Below are positions 16,040 to 24,809 of a stretch of 49,897 nt of DNA, one piece after another; positions within the stretch are counted from its first letter, which is position 1; the number at the start of each line of letters is the position of its first letter. The notes beneath the pieces were generated by a model. It searched no databases. It was not told where the DNA came from and worked only from the letters and a program-made list of their open reading frames with translations. The position numbers and the translations under genes were made by a program. The DNA is from CAMEON01 sp963643175 (GTDB lineage Bacteria > Bacillota > Clostridia > Oscillospirales > CAG-272). Where the stretch lies: positions 1-49,897 of the forward strand of contig CAVIJF010000011.1 of the NCBI GenBank assembly GCA_963643175.1, in the 5' to 3' direction.

Positions 16040-17455
16040 TTACCGGATGTTGCCGTAACCGATCAGTGCCTCCAGCAGGCACTGCGCATAGACCCGTGCG
16101 AAGAAATCATTCGGATGGTTGATATTGTTACCGGAGTAATCCCGGAAGCTCTTGTGCTTCAGCACCGCCTTGCTGACCGACGTCATGCGCGCCACGGCGC
16201 AGGAGGCATTCTCCCCGCGCAGTTCCCCTGCCAGAGTCAGGAGCTTTTTCTCCTGCTTGTCCTGATTGCCGTACCAGCCGTTGGTCGCATCCGGGTTGGG
16301 CACCATGGTGGACACGAGCAGCAGACCGGCGGAGGGCGTCTGCTCCAGCACCCGGTTCAGAATCTTCTTCTGCGTTGCCGCAATCACGTTGGGGCTGCCG
16401 CCTGCGTCGTTCATGCCGAACGCCAGCACGAACAGGTCACAGCCGTACTGTTCGATGAAGGGCTTGACGTAGGTGTCGTAGTTGTCCAGCCCCTGCTGGG
16501 TATTCCAGCCGCCGACGGCGGGGTTGATGTAGGTAATGGTGCCGCGGGCATCTGCCACCGTGTAGTCCTCGCCCGGGATACGACTGGTGCCGGTCAGCCC
16601 GGTCTGGATATAGCGGACGTTGTATCCGAACAGATCCGCCAACGCCTGCGTCAGCAGCAGCGGGTAGCTGTACTGCTGGGGCGCGTAGTTGTAGATAAAG
16701 CTGGCGCTGGCGCCGTTGGTGATGCTGTCGCCGTAGAATATCAGCGTCACGTCCTCGCCCCGGTTGAGCTTTTCGATAAGTCCGGCAAACTGCTTCACCT
16801 CGCAGGACTGGGTATAGCCCGTCCAGCTGTCCGAATGCGTGTAGGTGACATTGACCTGCCAGTCGGTCATGATACGACCCTCGCCCCAGTGGGTGTACAC
16901 AGCCTTCCCGTTGTACTTGGTCATCAGGAAGGAGGTAGAATCCGCGCCGTAATACTTTGCCGATGTGATAAGTGGCAGCGATCCGCCTTCCAGCGCCACA
17001 ATTTTGCCGTCCACCAGCGCATAGTCCACGCCCTCGGCGTAGGTTTTGCTGCCGTCATAGTTCGTGACGGACAGAATGTTGTCCGCCCGGTACAGGAGGC
17101 TCTTCGCCTCGCCCGCATCCAGGAACATAACAGTCTCATTGCGAACCTCGCTTCCGCTCCACAGCGACTCCATCAGCGGATTCAGCACGCCTGTTCTGAT
17201 ATTCAACTCAATCCCCTCCGTTTCGGTTTCGGTTTCCGTTTCAGTCTCAGTTTCGGTTTCGGTGTCGGTTTCCGTCACAGTCCCGGGTTCGGTTTCCGTT
17301 TCGGTGTCGGTCGCGGCAGCAGTTTCGGTCTCCGTCCCGGTGGCATCAACAGTGGCAGTTTCCTGCTCATTCCCCTGACAGGACACCAATGCGCCGGTCA
17401 GACACACCGCTACCATAAACGCGGCACACAGCGCAAGCAGACAAAATCTTTTCAT
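16040..17455 (-). CDS. SGNH/GDSL-type esterase lipoprotein with Thr-Glu linker
   Basis: A 471-residue secreted lipoprotein. A signal peptide ends in the lipobox ALVSC (Cys26). Residues about 37-80 are a low-complexity Thr-Glu linker, presumably spanning the cell wall. A beta-rich domain of about 130 residues follows, then an SGNH hydrolase with block I YGDSITNGAS (Ser nucleophile), block III GMNDAGG and the C-terminal His in NNINHPNDFF. Such enzymes remove acetyl groups from xylan, pectin or rhamnogalacturonan. Its place after a GH78 rhamnosidase and before sugar permeases fits deacetylation of a plant oligosaccharide at the cell surface (inference). Confidence 0.87.
   Translation of the reverse strand: MKRFCLLALCAAFMVAVCLTGALVSCQGNEQETATVDATGTETETAAATDTETETEPGTVTETDTETETETETETETETEGIELNIRTGVLNPLMESLWSGSEVRNETVMFLDAGEAKSLLYRADNILSVTNYDGSKTYAEGVDYALVDGKIVALEGGSLPLITSAKYYGADSTSFLMTKYNGKAVYTHWGEGRIMTDWQVNVTYTHSDSWTGYTQSCEVKQFAGLIEKLNRGEDVTLIFYGDSITNGASASFIYNYAPQQYSYPLLLTQALADLFGYNVRYIQTGLTGTSRIPGEDYTVADARGTITYINPAVGGWNTQQGLDNYDTYVKPFIEQYGCDLFVLAFGMNDAGGSPNVIAATQKKILNRVLEQTPSAGLLLVSTMVPNPDATNGWYGNQDKQEKKLLTLAGELRGENASCAVARMTSVSKAVLKHKSFRDYSGNNINHPNDFFARVYAQCLLEALIGYGNIR
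17218..17330. repeat. Low-complexity (GAAACC/GAAACG)-type repeat encoding Thr-Glu
   Basis: The plus strand shows repeated GGTTTCGGTTTCCGTTTC-like hexamers; on the coding strand they give alternating Thr and Glu with a few Asp, Val and Pro. It forms the linker of the SGNH lipoprotein and is a likely site of length variation by slippage. Confidence 0.85.
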
Positions 17456-17524
17456 GACTTGTTTCTCCTTTGTTTCTTCCGGCAGGCGCCGGTTCTGTAT
17501 ATTGCGGGCATCCTGCCCGTGCGG

Positions 17525-17965
17525 TCATGTCCCCGTGGAGCCGAACCCGCCGGCGCCCCGGTCCGTTTCGTCCAGCGAATCCGCCTCGACGACTTTCGGC
17601 GTCAGCACCGGAAGCAGCACCAGCTGTGCCACCCGGTCGCCGGGATGTATCACGCGCGGCTCGTTCGCCTGATTGTAGAGGTAAATCAGCCATTCGCCGC
17701 GATAGTCGGAGTCGATGACGCCGACCTTGTTGGCAGGCGCCAGTCCCTGTCGGCAGGCAAGCCCGCTCCGGGCAAAGACTAAGCCCACATACCCGTGCGG
17801 CACCGCTGCGGCAAGCCCCGTCCGGATACAGGCAGTCGCGCCGGGCGCAATGACGGTCGGCTCCCCGGACGGCAGCGCGTACAGGTCGGCGCCGGCAGAG
17901 CCGGACGTGGCATAGGTCGGCAGAATCGCCGCCGGGTCAAGCTTTTTGAATTTCATAGGTTCCAA
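17525..17965 (-). CDS. dut: dUTP diphosphatase (dUTPase)
   Basis: A trimeric-type dUTPase of 146 residues that hydrolyses dUTP to dUMP and pyrophosphate. All five motifs are present: GSAGADLYA, ARSGLA, NKVGVIDSDYRGEW (catalytic Asp), GDRVAQLVLLP and the C-terminal arm RGAGGFGSTG. The start is uncertain: a TTG at 17965 lies five bases after AGGGGG, whereas the ATG at 17956 is 14 bases away, so TTG fits the ribosome binding site better. It begins 10 bases after the rhamnosidase stop, in the middle of a carbohydrate operon, where a nucleotide-sanitation gene is unexpected. Confidence 0.93.
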   Translation of the reverse strand: MEPMKFKKLDPAAILPTYATSGSAGADLYALPSGEPTVIAPGATACIRTGLAAAVPHGYVGLVFARSGLACRQGLAPANKVGVIDSDYRGEWLIYLYNQANEPRVIHPGDRVAQLVLLPVLTPKVVEADSLDETDRGAGGFGSTGT

Positions 17966-17975
17966 GCAATCCCCC

Positions 17976-20531
17976 TCACTCCGTGACCGTCACGGTGTAA
18001 CTACCGGAACCGTACACCTCACTGCGTCCGCCCGCGCGGAAGCGACAGGTTGTGTTGACCGGGACGCGGAAGCTGTAAACCGTTTCCCTGCCCCGGCGCA
18101 CGAAGGACACCGCCACCGTGCCGTAGGGCGTTTCATACGTGACGTCTGCGGAGGGAATGCCCTCAAAGTAATCGGGGCGTATCTCAAACTCGGCAAATCC
18201 GGGTACCAGCGGGCGGATGCCCGCCACACAGCGGTACAGGAAGTAGGCGAAGCCCGCGTGCATGGGATGATTGAGCGAAACGGTTCCCCGGTCACGCGAC
18301 TGTCCCACGCACGCGGTTTCCAGACACTCAAACAGCGAGGTCGCGCCGTCGTCCATCATGGTGCCGAAGCTTACGTGGTCGCGGTTGAACAGAATCCGCA
18401 GGGCAAGGTCGCCGTAGCCCTCGTCGCACAGCGCCGGAATCAGGTACTTGTTGCCGTAAATGCCCGTGCTCATGGCGCAGTCGTCCGCGCGGATAAGCTC
18501 GGTCAGCGCCCGTACAAGGTTCTCCTGCTCACCATCCGGATACAGTCCCGTCTCCAGCGCAACGCCGCAGCTGCCCCATGTGCTGTACCGGTGCTCGCGC
18601 GGCATCCAGAAGGTGCGGTTGTACGCATTCCGGATGTCCTCCGCCAGACGGTCGAATTTTTCCTTGCCGGGCAGTCCCAGCCCGGCGGCAAGTTCGCTCA
18701 TGCGGCGGCATATCTCGTAAAACATCTGCGTGGAGGACTCCGGAACCGGAATGCGCCGGTCGCTCTTAAGCCCGACCGGTGGGCACCAGTCGCCCAGTCC
18801 GCGCGTGATGATGAAATCCTTTGCGTCCGCCGCTTCGTGCTCCACCCAGCGGCACATCAGATCCCAGTTGTCGTCCACCACGGCGCGATCCCCGTAGTAG
18901 CGGTACATCCAGTACGGAATCAGCACCTGCGCGCAGCCCCAGAGCGGCGATGCCTCGCCGCATCCGCGCTTGCCGGGTGCTATCATCTGCCAGACGCCGT
19001 ATACCTCCACCTCGGTGCGGATGTCGTGCAGGTACTTCTCGTAGGATGCCTGCATCTGATAGTTCATCATGCCGGTGTTGCACACTACCTGCGCGTCACC
19101 CAGCCAACCGCACTTCTCCCGTCCGGGACAATCCTCCGGGAAGCCGTGGTAATTGGAGCGGAAGGTGGACATCATGATACCCTGCAGCCGGTTGATGTCC
19201 TCGTTGGCGCACCGGAAGCTGCCCGCCTGTTCAAGGTCGGTGGACAGCACCAGCCCGACGGCAATGCCGGTATCCGGGTCGGAGCCGTACTTCCGCAGGT
19301 CAAAGTAGCCGGTAATCTCCACATAGCGGTAGGCGTGATAGGTGAAGCGCGGTCGGTAGACCTCGCCCCCCGCGTCTCCGCGTGCAATGTACACATCCTG
19401 CTGGATACACTGCGTGGCAAAGGAGCCGATGGAGCGGAAATCAAGGGTTCCGTCCGGGTTGACCGTTTCGGCAAAGCGGAAAACATACTGCGCACCGCGT
19501 GAGGAGGGGCGCAGGTGAAACTCGGCTATGCCCGCCGTGTTCTCGCCCATGTCGATAATCCACGCGCCGTCATCCTTGCCGCTGACCTGCCTGACCGACC
19601 GCGCCGGCAGTGTCCGGACAACGCGCACCGGCGGCATGAGGCACAGCTTCAGATCACCCTTCGGCACAGGGTCAGCCTCCACCGGCGACCAGCCATCCTC
19701 CTCCCCGTCCGGGTCGGCGAAATCAGGCGTTTCCAGCCGGGCGTCGTAGGTTTCGCCGCCGTAGAGATTGTTCAGCACAATGGGGCTGTTTTTGCAGACC
19801 CAGCCTTCGGTGCCGGTGGCGACGGTCTGGGTCTGCCCGTCCGCGTAGACGATTTCCAACTGCGCACACAGGCACGGATCGCCGTACTTGAAGCCGCCGA
19901 CCGCCCACACGCGGCTCTGGGCATACCAGCCCTCGCCCAACAGCGCCGCCAACGCGCACCGACCGCCTCCGGCGGGCAGGAAGCGGCTCACGTCGTAGAC
20001 GCGGTACAGCACCTCTCGCTCGTAGTTTGTCATGGGCGGGTCTATCATGTCCTCGGATATTTTCTGCCCGTTAAGGTAATACTCGCCGCACCCCAGCCCG
20101 CTCACATACAGCCTTGCCGTGCGGACAGGCGCGGTGCGCAGGTCGAATTTGGTACGCAGGTAGGGTGCCCAGCCCTCAATCGGGCGGCGTGCGCGGATCC
20201 AGACCGCGCTCCAGTCGCCGGGGTTCAGCGCGGTGGCAAAGGTATGCGACAGTTCAGCCGTCTCCCCGGCGGAATCTGTCACGGTGACGGTCAGGCAGAA
20301 GTCGGTGCGGGGCGGCAGGGTCAGCGGCAGGGGAACCGCAACCGACTGCGCATCCTTCAGCTCGCCGGAATCCCATACCGTTCCCGCGCCGGACTCCAGC
20401 CGGATGCGCCGGGACACCTGACGCACATCGCGCCTGTCGGACTCCAGCACCCACGAAAGGCGCAGATTCCCGCAGGGCAGGAACGCCGGACTTTTCACGC
20501 CGTTTACGGATAGCTCACGGATTTTCAGCAT
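17976..20531 (-). CDS. GH78 alpha-L-rhamnosidase
   Basis: An 851-residue glycosidase that releases L-rhamnose from rhamnogalacturonan fragments or plant glycosides. N-terminal beta-sandwich regions (about 1-330, with ARLYVSGLGCGEYYLNG) precede the (alpha/alpha)6 catalytic domain. The GH78 signature FPEDCPGREKCGWLGDAQ, with its acidic catalytic candidates, is near residue 465, followed by WCPPVG and a C-terminal beta domain ending GGRSEVYGSGSYTVTV. There is no signal peptide, so hydrolysis is intracellular after import. The ATG at 20531 follows AAGGAGG and lies 60 bases after a consensus promoter; the longer reading frame upstream crosses that promoter and is not used. First gene of the seven-gene operon. 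Confidence 0.93.
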   Translation of the reverse strand: MLKIRELSVNGVKSPAFLPCGNLRLSWVLESDRRDVRQVSRRIRLESGAGTVWDSGELKDAQSVAVPLPLTLPPRTDFCLTVTVTDSAGETAELSHTFATALNPGDWSAVWIRARRPIEGWAPYLRTKFDLRTAPVRTARLYVSGLGCGEYYLNGQKISEDMIDPPMTNYEREVLYRVYDVSRFLPAGGGRCALAALLGEGWYAQSRVWAVGGFKYGDPCLCAQLEIVYADGQTQTVATGTEGWVCKNSPIVLNNLYGGETYDARLETPDFADPDGEEDGWSPVEADPVPKGDLKLCLMPPVRVVRTLPARSVRQVSGKDDGAWIIDMGENTAGIAEFHLRPSSRGAQYVFRFAETVNPDGTLDFRSIGSFATQCIQQDVYIARGDAGGEVYRPRFTYHAYRYVEITGYFDLRKYGSDPDTGIAVGLVLSTDLEQAGSFRCANEDINRLQGIMMSTFRSNYHGFPEDCPGREKCGWLGDAQVVCNTGMMNYQMQASYEKYLHDIRTEVEVYGVWQMIAPGKRGCGEASPLWGCAQVLIPYWMYRYYGDRAVVDDNWDLMCRWVEHEAADAKDFIITRGLGDWCPPVGLKSDRRIPVPESSTQMFYEICRRMSELAAGLGLPGKEKFDRLAEDIRNAYNRTFWMPREHRYSTWGSCGVALETGLYPDGEQENLVRALTELIRADDCAMSTGIYGNKYLIPALCDEGYGDLALRILFNRDHVSFGTMMDDGATSLFECLETACVGQSRDRGTVSLNHPMHAGFAYFLYRCVAGIRPLVPGFAEFEIRPDYFEGIPSADVTYETPYGTVAVSFVRRGRETVYSFRVPVNTTCRFRAGGRSEVYGSGSYTVTVTE

Positions 20532-20598
20532 AGACAGGTCATCCTCCTTGCAGTAACAGTAGCAGTAGCCATAACAGCAATGGTATCCATTTTTCCCT

Positions 20599-20627
20599 AT
20601 TATACCAAAATCGGCGGTGTATGTCAA
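20599..20627 (-). promoter_or_regulatory. Sigma-A promoter of the GH78-dut-SGNH-FRG-transporter operon
   Basis: TTGACA (20627-20622) and TATAAT (20604-20599), both consensus, spacer 17 bases. The start near 20592 leaves a 60-base leader. No operator palindrome is obvious around it. Confidence 0.92.
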
Positions 20628-20762
20628 GACGGTTTTCAAATATTCAGGAAAAACGAGCCGGTACAGAGAGCCCCCTGCCGCTTTCGTGGCAAGTTCGAAT
20701 CCCCCGGAACCGCCGGCACTGTTTTCTTGCCGCCGCAAGCCGTTTTTGGCGACTTACGGCAT

Positions 20763-21044
20763 TTTATCAGCAATACCGCAAAATCTGCGGTCAACGCATT
20801 GGAAAGCGGGAAGCTGGCAGACGCTGCCGTGGATGTGACCAATCCCGAACCGCTTCCGGCGGAGCACCGGCTCTGGGGAATGCCAAACGTACTGATCACG
20901 CCCCATGTTTCCGGCGGGTACCATCTGAAAGCAACCCGTGACAGGATAATCCGGTTTGCCGTGCGGAATATTGCTCATTTGTCGAAAGGCGAGCCTTTTG
21001 AAAATCTTGTTGATATGAACACCGGGTACAGAATCAATTCATAG
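20763..21044 (+). pseudogene. C-terminal remnant of a D-isomer 2-hydroxyacid dehydrogenase
   Basis: About 94 codons match the end of D-2-hydroxyacid dehydrogenases: ALESGKLADAAVDVTNPEPLP, then HRLWGMPNVLITPHVSGG (with the catalytic-region His) and a terminal stretch like the usual NLVDMNTGYR. The N-terminal catalytic half and the NAD-binding GxGxxG motif are missing, and no ribosome binding site or start is seen. The sequence upstream (20640-20762) does not continue the homology in any frame, so this is a 5'-deleted relic trapped between two divergent promoters. Confidence 0.75.
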
Positions 21045-21120
21045 AGCGTGAGCACGTGCTTCCGCGAAGCGGCACCTCTTCAGCGCTTCCCGGCAACAAT
21101 TACCGATTTCTGCCTCTTCC

Positions 21121-21150
21121 GCCGCCGGACTTCCCTGCCCGGCGGCTTTT
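21121..21150 (+). terminator. Terminator downstream of the dehydrogenase remnant
   Basis: GCCGCCGG (21121-21128) and CCGGCGGC (21139-21146) form the stem, followed by TTTTATTT. It presumably belonged to the lost dehydrogenase gene. Confidence 0.7.
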
Positions 21151-21198
21151 ATTTCCGCAACTTTAACACTTTGGCAACGGATATGTTCCGGAAAAGAC

Positions 21199-21227
21199 TT
21201 TACAACCGCCGCACCGCGTGGTATAAT
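21199..21227 (+). promoter_or_regulatory. Sigma-A promoter of the lgt-glycosyltransferase operon
   Basis: TTTACA (21199-21204) and TATAAT (21222-21227) with a 17-base spacer, giving a leader of about 80 bases before the lgt start. Confidence 0.85.
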
Positions 21228-21314
21228 GATGTGTGGCATCACCGTGCAACTGCAACATCGGAATTACGCGGTGAAACCGTAAAACCTTTGTCCCGAGAGG
21301 AGATGTGCGGCTTT

Positions 21315-22181
21315 ATGTTACCTGACGCATTGTTCTGGAAAGTGCATATGTACGGTATCATGGTAGCGCTGGGCGTTCTGGCGGCGTTCGGCGTTCTGTA
21401 CCTGTACAACAAAAAAATGAAAATCGATCTTGCCTTCACGGACTTCCTGTTTTACGATGGCATTGTTTCGGTACTGTTGGGTTTCGGCTGTGCGGCACTG
21501 TTTCAGGGGCTGTACAACTACATCGAAAACCCGGCGGCTGGCTTCAGCCTCAAGGGCGGCATCACCTTTCTCGGCGGAATGCTGGGGGGCTCCGCCGTGT
21601 TCATCGGCGCCTACTTCCTGCTGCGCCGCCGTCTCAAGGGGCGGCTTGTCAGCACGCAGTACGGTTTCCCGGTGCTCTCGGTTCTGCCCTGCTGCGTGCT
21701 GATCGGGCACAGTCTGGGGCGCGTCGGCTGTTTCTTCGCCGGCTGCTGCTACGGGAAAGAGACGGACAGCTGTCTCGGCGTCAAGTTCCCCAACCTGCCC
21801 CGCCCGGTTTATCCGACCCAGCTGTATGAGGCGGCATTCCTGCTCATCCTGTTCGCCGTCTGCTCGTACCTGCTGCTCAGGCGGAAGTTCCGCCACAACA
21901 TGACCGTATACCTCATCGGCTACGGTATTTTCCGTTTTCTCATTGAATTCATCCGCGGCGACGACCGCGGCAAGCTGTTCGGACTGCTCTCCCCCTCCCA
22001 GTTCTGGTCGCTGGGCATGGTGATTTTGGGCGTCCTGCTGTACTTCGCCATGGAGCGCGTCTGGCGGCGCGAGGCTGCCGTGGCGGATGCAACGGAAACG
22101 GCAGAAGCGGCGGAATCCGCCCCCCTGCCGGAGGACGGTGCAACGGCAGACACGGACGGCGCGGGGGACTGCCATGCATAA
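21315..22181 (+). CDS. lgt: Prolipoprotein diacylglyceryl transferase family protein
   Basis: A 288-residue polytopic membrane protein of the Lgt family, which attaches diacylglycerol to the lipobox Cys of prolipoproteins. Seven or so hydrophobic helices are visible, starting HMYGIMVALGVLAAFGVLYLY. The central signature reads HSLGRVGCFFAGCCYGK where classical Lgt has GRxGNFxNxExxG; the C-terminal GYGIFRFLIEFIRGDDRGK matches the conserved Arg/Glu region. The Cys-rich variant is known to me from many Clostridia (recollection). The C-terminal 35 residues are Ala/Glu-rich. ATG 21315 is chosen because the ATG at 21303 directly abuts the GAGAGGAG ribosome binding site. The stop overlaps the next gene by eight bases. 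Confidence 0.85.
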   Translation: MLPDALFWKVHMYGIMVALGVLAAFGVLYLYNKKMKIDLAFTDFLFYDGIVSVLLGFGCAALFQGLYNYIENPAAGFSLKGGITFLGGMLGGSAVFIGAYFLLRRRLKGRLVSTQYGFPVLSVLPCCVLIGHSLGRVGCFFAGCCYGKETDSCLGVKFPNLPRPVYPTQLYEAAFLLILFAVCSYLLLRRKFRHNMTVYLIGYGIFRFLIEFIRGDDRGKLFGLLSPSQFWSLGMVILGVLLYFAMERVWRREAAVADATETAEAAESAPLPEDGATADTDGAGDCHA

Positions 22182-23226
22182 CGGCTGTCCCTGGGCAGAC
22201 AGATCCCTGACTGCAAGCGTCATCCTGCCTGCGTACAACGCCGCCTCCTACCTCTCCCGCTGTCTGGACAGCCTGTTGGCGCAGACCGAGGGAAATTTTG
22301 AACTGATTGTCGTGGACGACGGTTCGACGGACGGAACCGGGGCACTCTGCGACACATGGGCGGCACGCGATGCCCGCATTCGCGTCATACACACCGAGAA
22401 CAAGGGTGTTTCCGCCGCCCGGAACCGGGGACTGGATGCGGCATCCGGGCAGTACGTGCTGTTCTGCGACGCAGACGACACGGTCGCGCCGGACTGGATC
22501 GGCAGGCTGTGCGACGCAGGAACGGCAGAACCGGCTGACATGGTGCTGTGCGGCGTGAAGCTGGTGTATCCCTCCCTGACGCCGCCGCGCGAGGTACCGA
22601 CCGACTGGAACGGGATTGCAGGCGGGGCAATGCCCCTGTCCGCCGTCTGGCAGCTGCAGGAGCGTGGGCTGATGCTGACGCCCTGCAACAAGAGCTTCCG
22701 CCGCTCCGTTCTGGAGGAAAACCGACTGCGCTTCGACGAGTCGCTTGCCTACTGCGAGGATGAGCAGTTCATCCTGCGCTACCTGCTGCACGCGGAGCAC
22801 GGATTCCGCGTCGTGCGGGAGGATCTGTACATATACGAAAAGGAGCACGCCGGCAGTCTGACCCGCCGGTATGTGCCGGGGCTGTGGGATACGGTAGAAA
22901 CGTCGCGCCGCCTGCGGGAGCAGGTGTTTGCCCACGCGCAGGTGGACACCGACGCCATCCGGACGCCCTACTGCTCCTTTCTGAACTGGCGCGTTCAGCA
23001 GGCGCTCTCCAATCTGAATGCGTCGGACTGTCCGCTGTCGCGGCGGGAGCGGGCGGCGGAAATGCGCCGGATTCTGCGCAGTGACACCTGCCGGGACGCG
23101 TTTCGCCACGGACGCTTCGGCGATACGCCGGGGTGGTATGTCCGGGTGCTGAAGACCCGCTCGGCGGCGCTGATTCGCACGGTGAACCGCCTGCAGCGGT
23201 TCCGGAACGGAGGCGCCGCAGAATGA
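22174..23226 (+). CDS. Family 2 glycosyltransferase
   Basis: A 350-residue GT-A fold enzyme. The N-terminus has the GT2 pattern ASVILPAYNAASYLSRCLDSL, then ELIVVDDGSTDGTG, NKGVSAARNRGLD and the metal/donor site FCDADDTVAPDW; the acceptor-side motif is YCEDEQFILRYL. The C-terminal 100 residues are basic and helical, with no clear membrane span. It probably adds a sugar to a lipid-linked glycan made by this operon. The ATG at 22174, preceded by GGGGG, lies inside the end of lgt, and its own stop overlaps the flippase start (ATGA), so the three genes are translationally coupled. Confidence 0.9.
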   Translation: MHNGCPWADRSLTASVILPAYNAASYLSRCLDSLLAQTEGNFELIVVDDGSTDGTGALCDTWAARDARIRVIHTENKGVSAARNRGLDAASGQYVLFCDADDTVAPDWIGRLCDAGTAEPADMVLCGVKLVYPSLTPPREVPTDWNGIAGGAMPLSAVWQLQERGLMLTPCNKSFRRSVLEENRLRFDESLAYCEDEQFILRYLLHAEHGFRVVREDLYIYEKEHAGSLTRRYVPGLWDTVETSRRLREQVFAHAQVDTDAIRTPYCSFLNWRVQQALSNLNASDCPLSRRERAAEMRRILRSDTCRDAFRHGRFGDTPGWYVRVLKTRSAALIRTVNRLQRFRNGGAAE

Positions 23227-24773
23227 ACAATCTGAAAGCCAAAAAGGGGCTTAAAAACATTCTGACCGGGCTGTTCAACCAGTTTGTGACCATCGCGCTC
23301 GGAATCCTCATCCCGAAGCTGATTCTGGACAATCTCGGCTCCGAAGCAAACGGTCTGCTGTCCTCGGTCAATCAGGTGCTTGCCTACCTTGCCCTGCTGG
23401 AGGCGGGCATCGGAACGGCGTCCATGCAGGCGCTGTACGGACCGGTCGCAAGAGAGGACCGCGATGCCATAAACCGCATCATGGCGGCGACGCACCATTT
23501 TTACCGCCGGACCGGTATGTTCTACCTGCTGGCTGTACTGGTCTGCGCCGTTGTCTTCCCGCTGACCGTCCACTCGGAGGGGATTGCACAGTGGCAGATT
23601 GCCCTGGTTGTCCTGTTCAGCGGAGTGCCCGGTGCCGTCAACTACCTGTTTCAGGGCAAGCTGCGCCTGCTCCTGCTGGCGGACGGAAAAAAGTCTGTCC
23701 TGACCAACCTCGGCACCGCTACGTTTGTCGTCACGAGCCTGTCCAAGATTCTGCTCCTGAAGTGCGGCTTTGGCGTGGTCGAGCTGCAAGCCATGTACTG
23801 CACGGTCAACCTGTTGCAGATCGGGTTCGTGTGCCTGTATATGTACCGCCACTACCGCTGGCTGGATGCCAAGGCGAAACCGGACTACGACGCCATTTCG
23901 CAAAGCCGGAACGTGGTCATTCACGAGATTTCCACGCTGATATTCAACAACACCGACACGCTGATTCTGACATGGTTCTGCGGATTGGCTTCCGTCAGTG
24001 TGTACTCTATGTACGCCATGCTGTTCGGCATGGTTACAACGCTGATCGGCAATTTCAGCAGTGCCAACTTCATTCTGGGGCAGACCTACCACACCGATTT
24101 TCCCCGTTTTGTGAAGCTGCTGGACGTGTACGAGATATTCAACATGACGCTGACCTTCTGGCTGTTTACCGTGGCAGGACTGTTCATTTCACCCTTCCTG
24201 ACGCTCTATACCGCCGGAGTTACCGACATCACGTACGTGGACAGATACCTCCCCTACCTGTTCATTGCGGTGCAGTTCCTGATTAATGGGCGGAATTCCT
24301 CTGTGCACACGATTTCCTTTGCCCAGCATTTCAGGCAGACGCAGTGGCGCTCCGTGCTGGAGTCCTGCATCAATCTGACTGTCTCCATCGCCGCCGTCCT
24401 GCTTCTGCGTGGGAGAACCGAACTGAGCGGCATTTACGGCGTGCTGATCGGCACCATCGTGGCGCTGCTGTACCGCTCCAATGACATGATTCTGTATGCG
24501 AACCGCCGCATTCTGCACCGCTCCCCCCTGATTACCTACCGCCGCTGGCTGCTCAATATCCTTCTGTTTGTCGCCATGACGGCGGCGGGGCGCTGGGGGC
24601 TGTCGCACGTGACGCTGGATTCCTACTGGCGCATTATCCTGTGGGCTGGCGTTGCCACGCTGGTTCTCATGCCGATTTTCTTCGGTGCGGCACTGCTGTC
24701 CGAACGGGCAACCGCCCGCTTCGTGCGGGAAAATCTGCACACCCTGCTGGGCAGAGACAAAGGGAAGCACTGA
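23223..24773 (+). CDS. Polysaccharide flippase of the MOP superfamily (Wzx-like)
   Basis: A 516-residue membrane protein with about 12-14 hydrophobic helices. The N-terminus (GLKNILTGLFNQFVTIALGI, LILDNLGSEANGLLSSVNQV) is typical of PST/Wzx exporters of the MOP superfamily, which flip undecaprenyl-linked oligosaccharides outward. FNNTDTLILTWFCGLASVSVYSMY around residue 240 is the usual helix-7/8 region. It lies between two GT2 genes, overlapping the first by four bases, which supports a role in exporting their product, such as a capsule, teichoic acid or surface glycan repeat (inference). Confidence 0.9.
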   Translation: MNNLKAKKGLKNILTGLFNQFVTIALGILIPKLILDNLGSEANGLLSSVNQVLAYLALLEAGIGTASMQALYGPVAREDRDAINRIMAATHHFYRRTGMFYLLAVLVCAVVFPLTVHSEGIAQWQIALVVLFSGVPGAVNYLFQGKLRLLLLADGKKSVLTNLGTATFVVTSLSKILLLKCGFGVVELQAMYCTVNLLQIGFVCLYMYRHYRWLDAKAKPDYDAISQSRNVVIHEISTLIFNNTDTLILTWFCGLASVSVYSMYAMLFGMVTTLIGNFSSANFILGQTYHTDFPRFVKLLDVYEIFNMTLTFWLFTVAGLFISPFLTLYTAGVTDITYVDRYLPYLFIAVQFLINGRNSSVHTISFAQHFRQTQWRSVLESCINLTVSIAAVLLLRGRTELSGIYGVLIGTIVALLYRSNDMILYANRRILHRSPLITYRRWLLNILLFVAMTAAGRWGLSHVTLDSYWRIILWAGVATLVLMPIFFGAALLSERATARFVRENLHTLLGRDKGKH

Positions 24774-24809
24774 TTCAGGTAAAAATTGACTGTAACAAGG
24801 AGATACCCC

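Noticed and set aside
20525..20590. Short leader ORF (MDTIAVMATATVTARRMTCLC) before the rhamnosidase gene
   Set aside because: It would start about two bases after the predicted transcription start, has no ribosome binding site, and its repeats look like chance GCTACT runs.
20657..20720. tRNA-like sequence with GTTCGAATCCCCC
   Set aside because: The T-loop-like string is present, but the flanking bases do not pair as a T-stem, there is no anticodon arm, and the span between possible acceptor strands is only about 61 bases.
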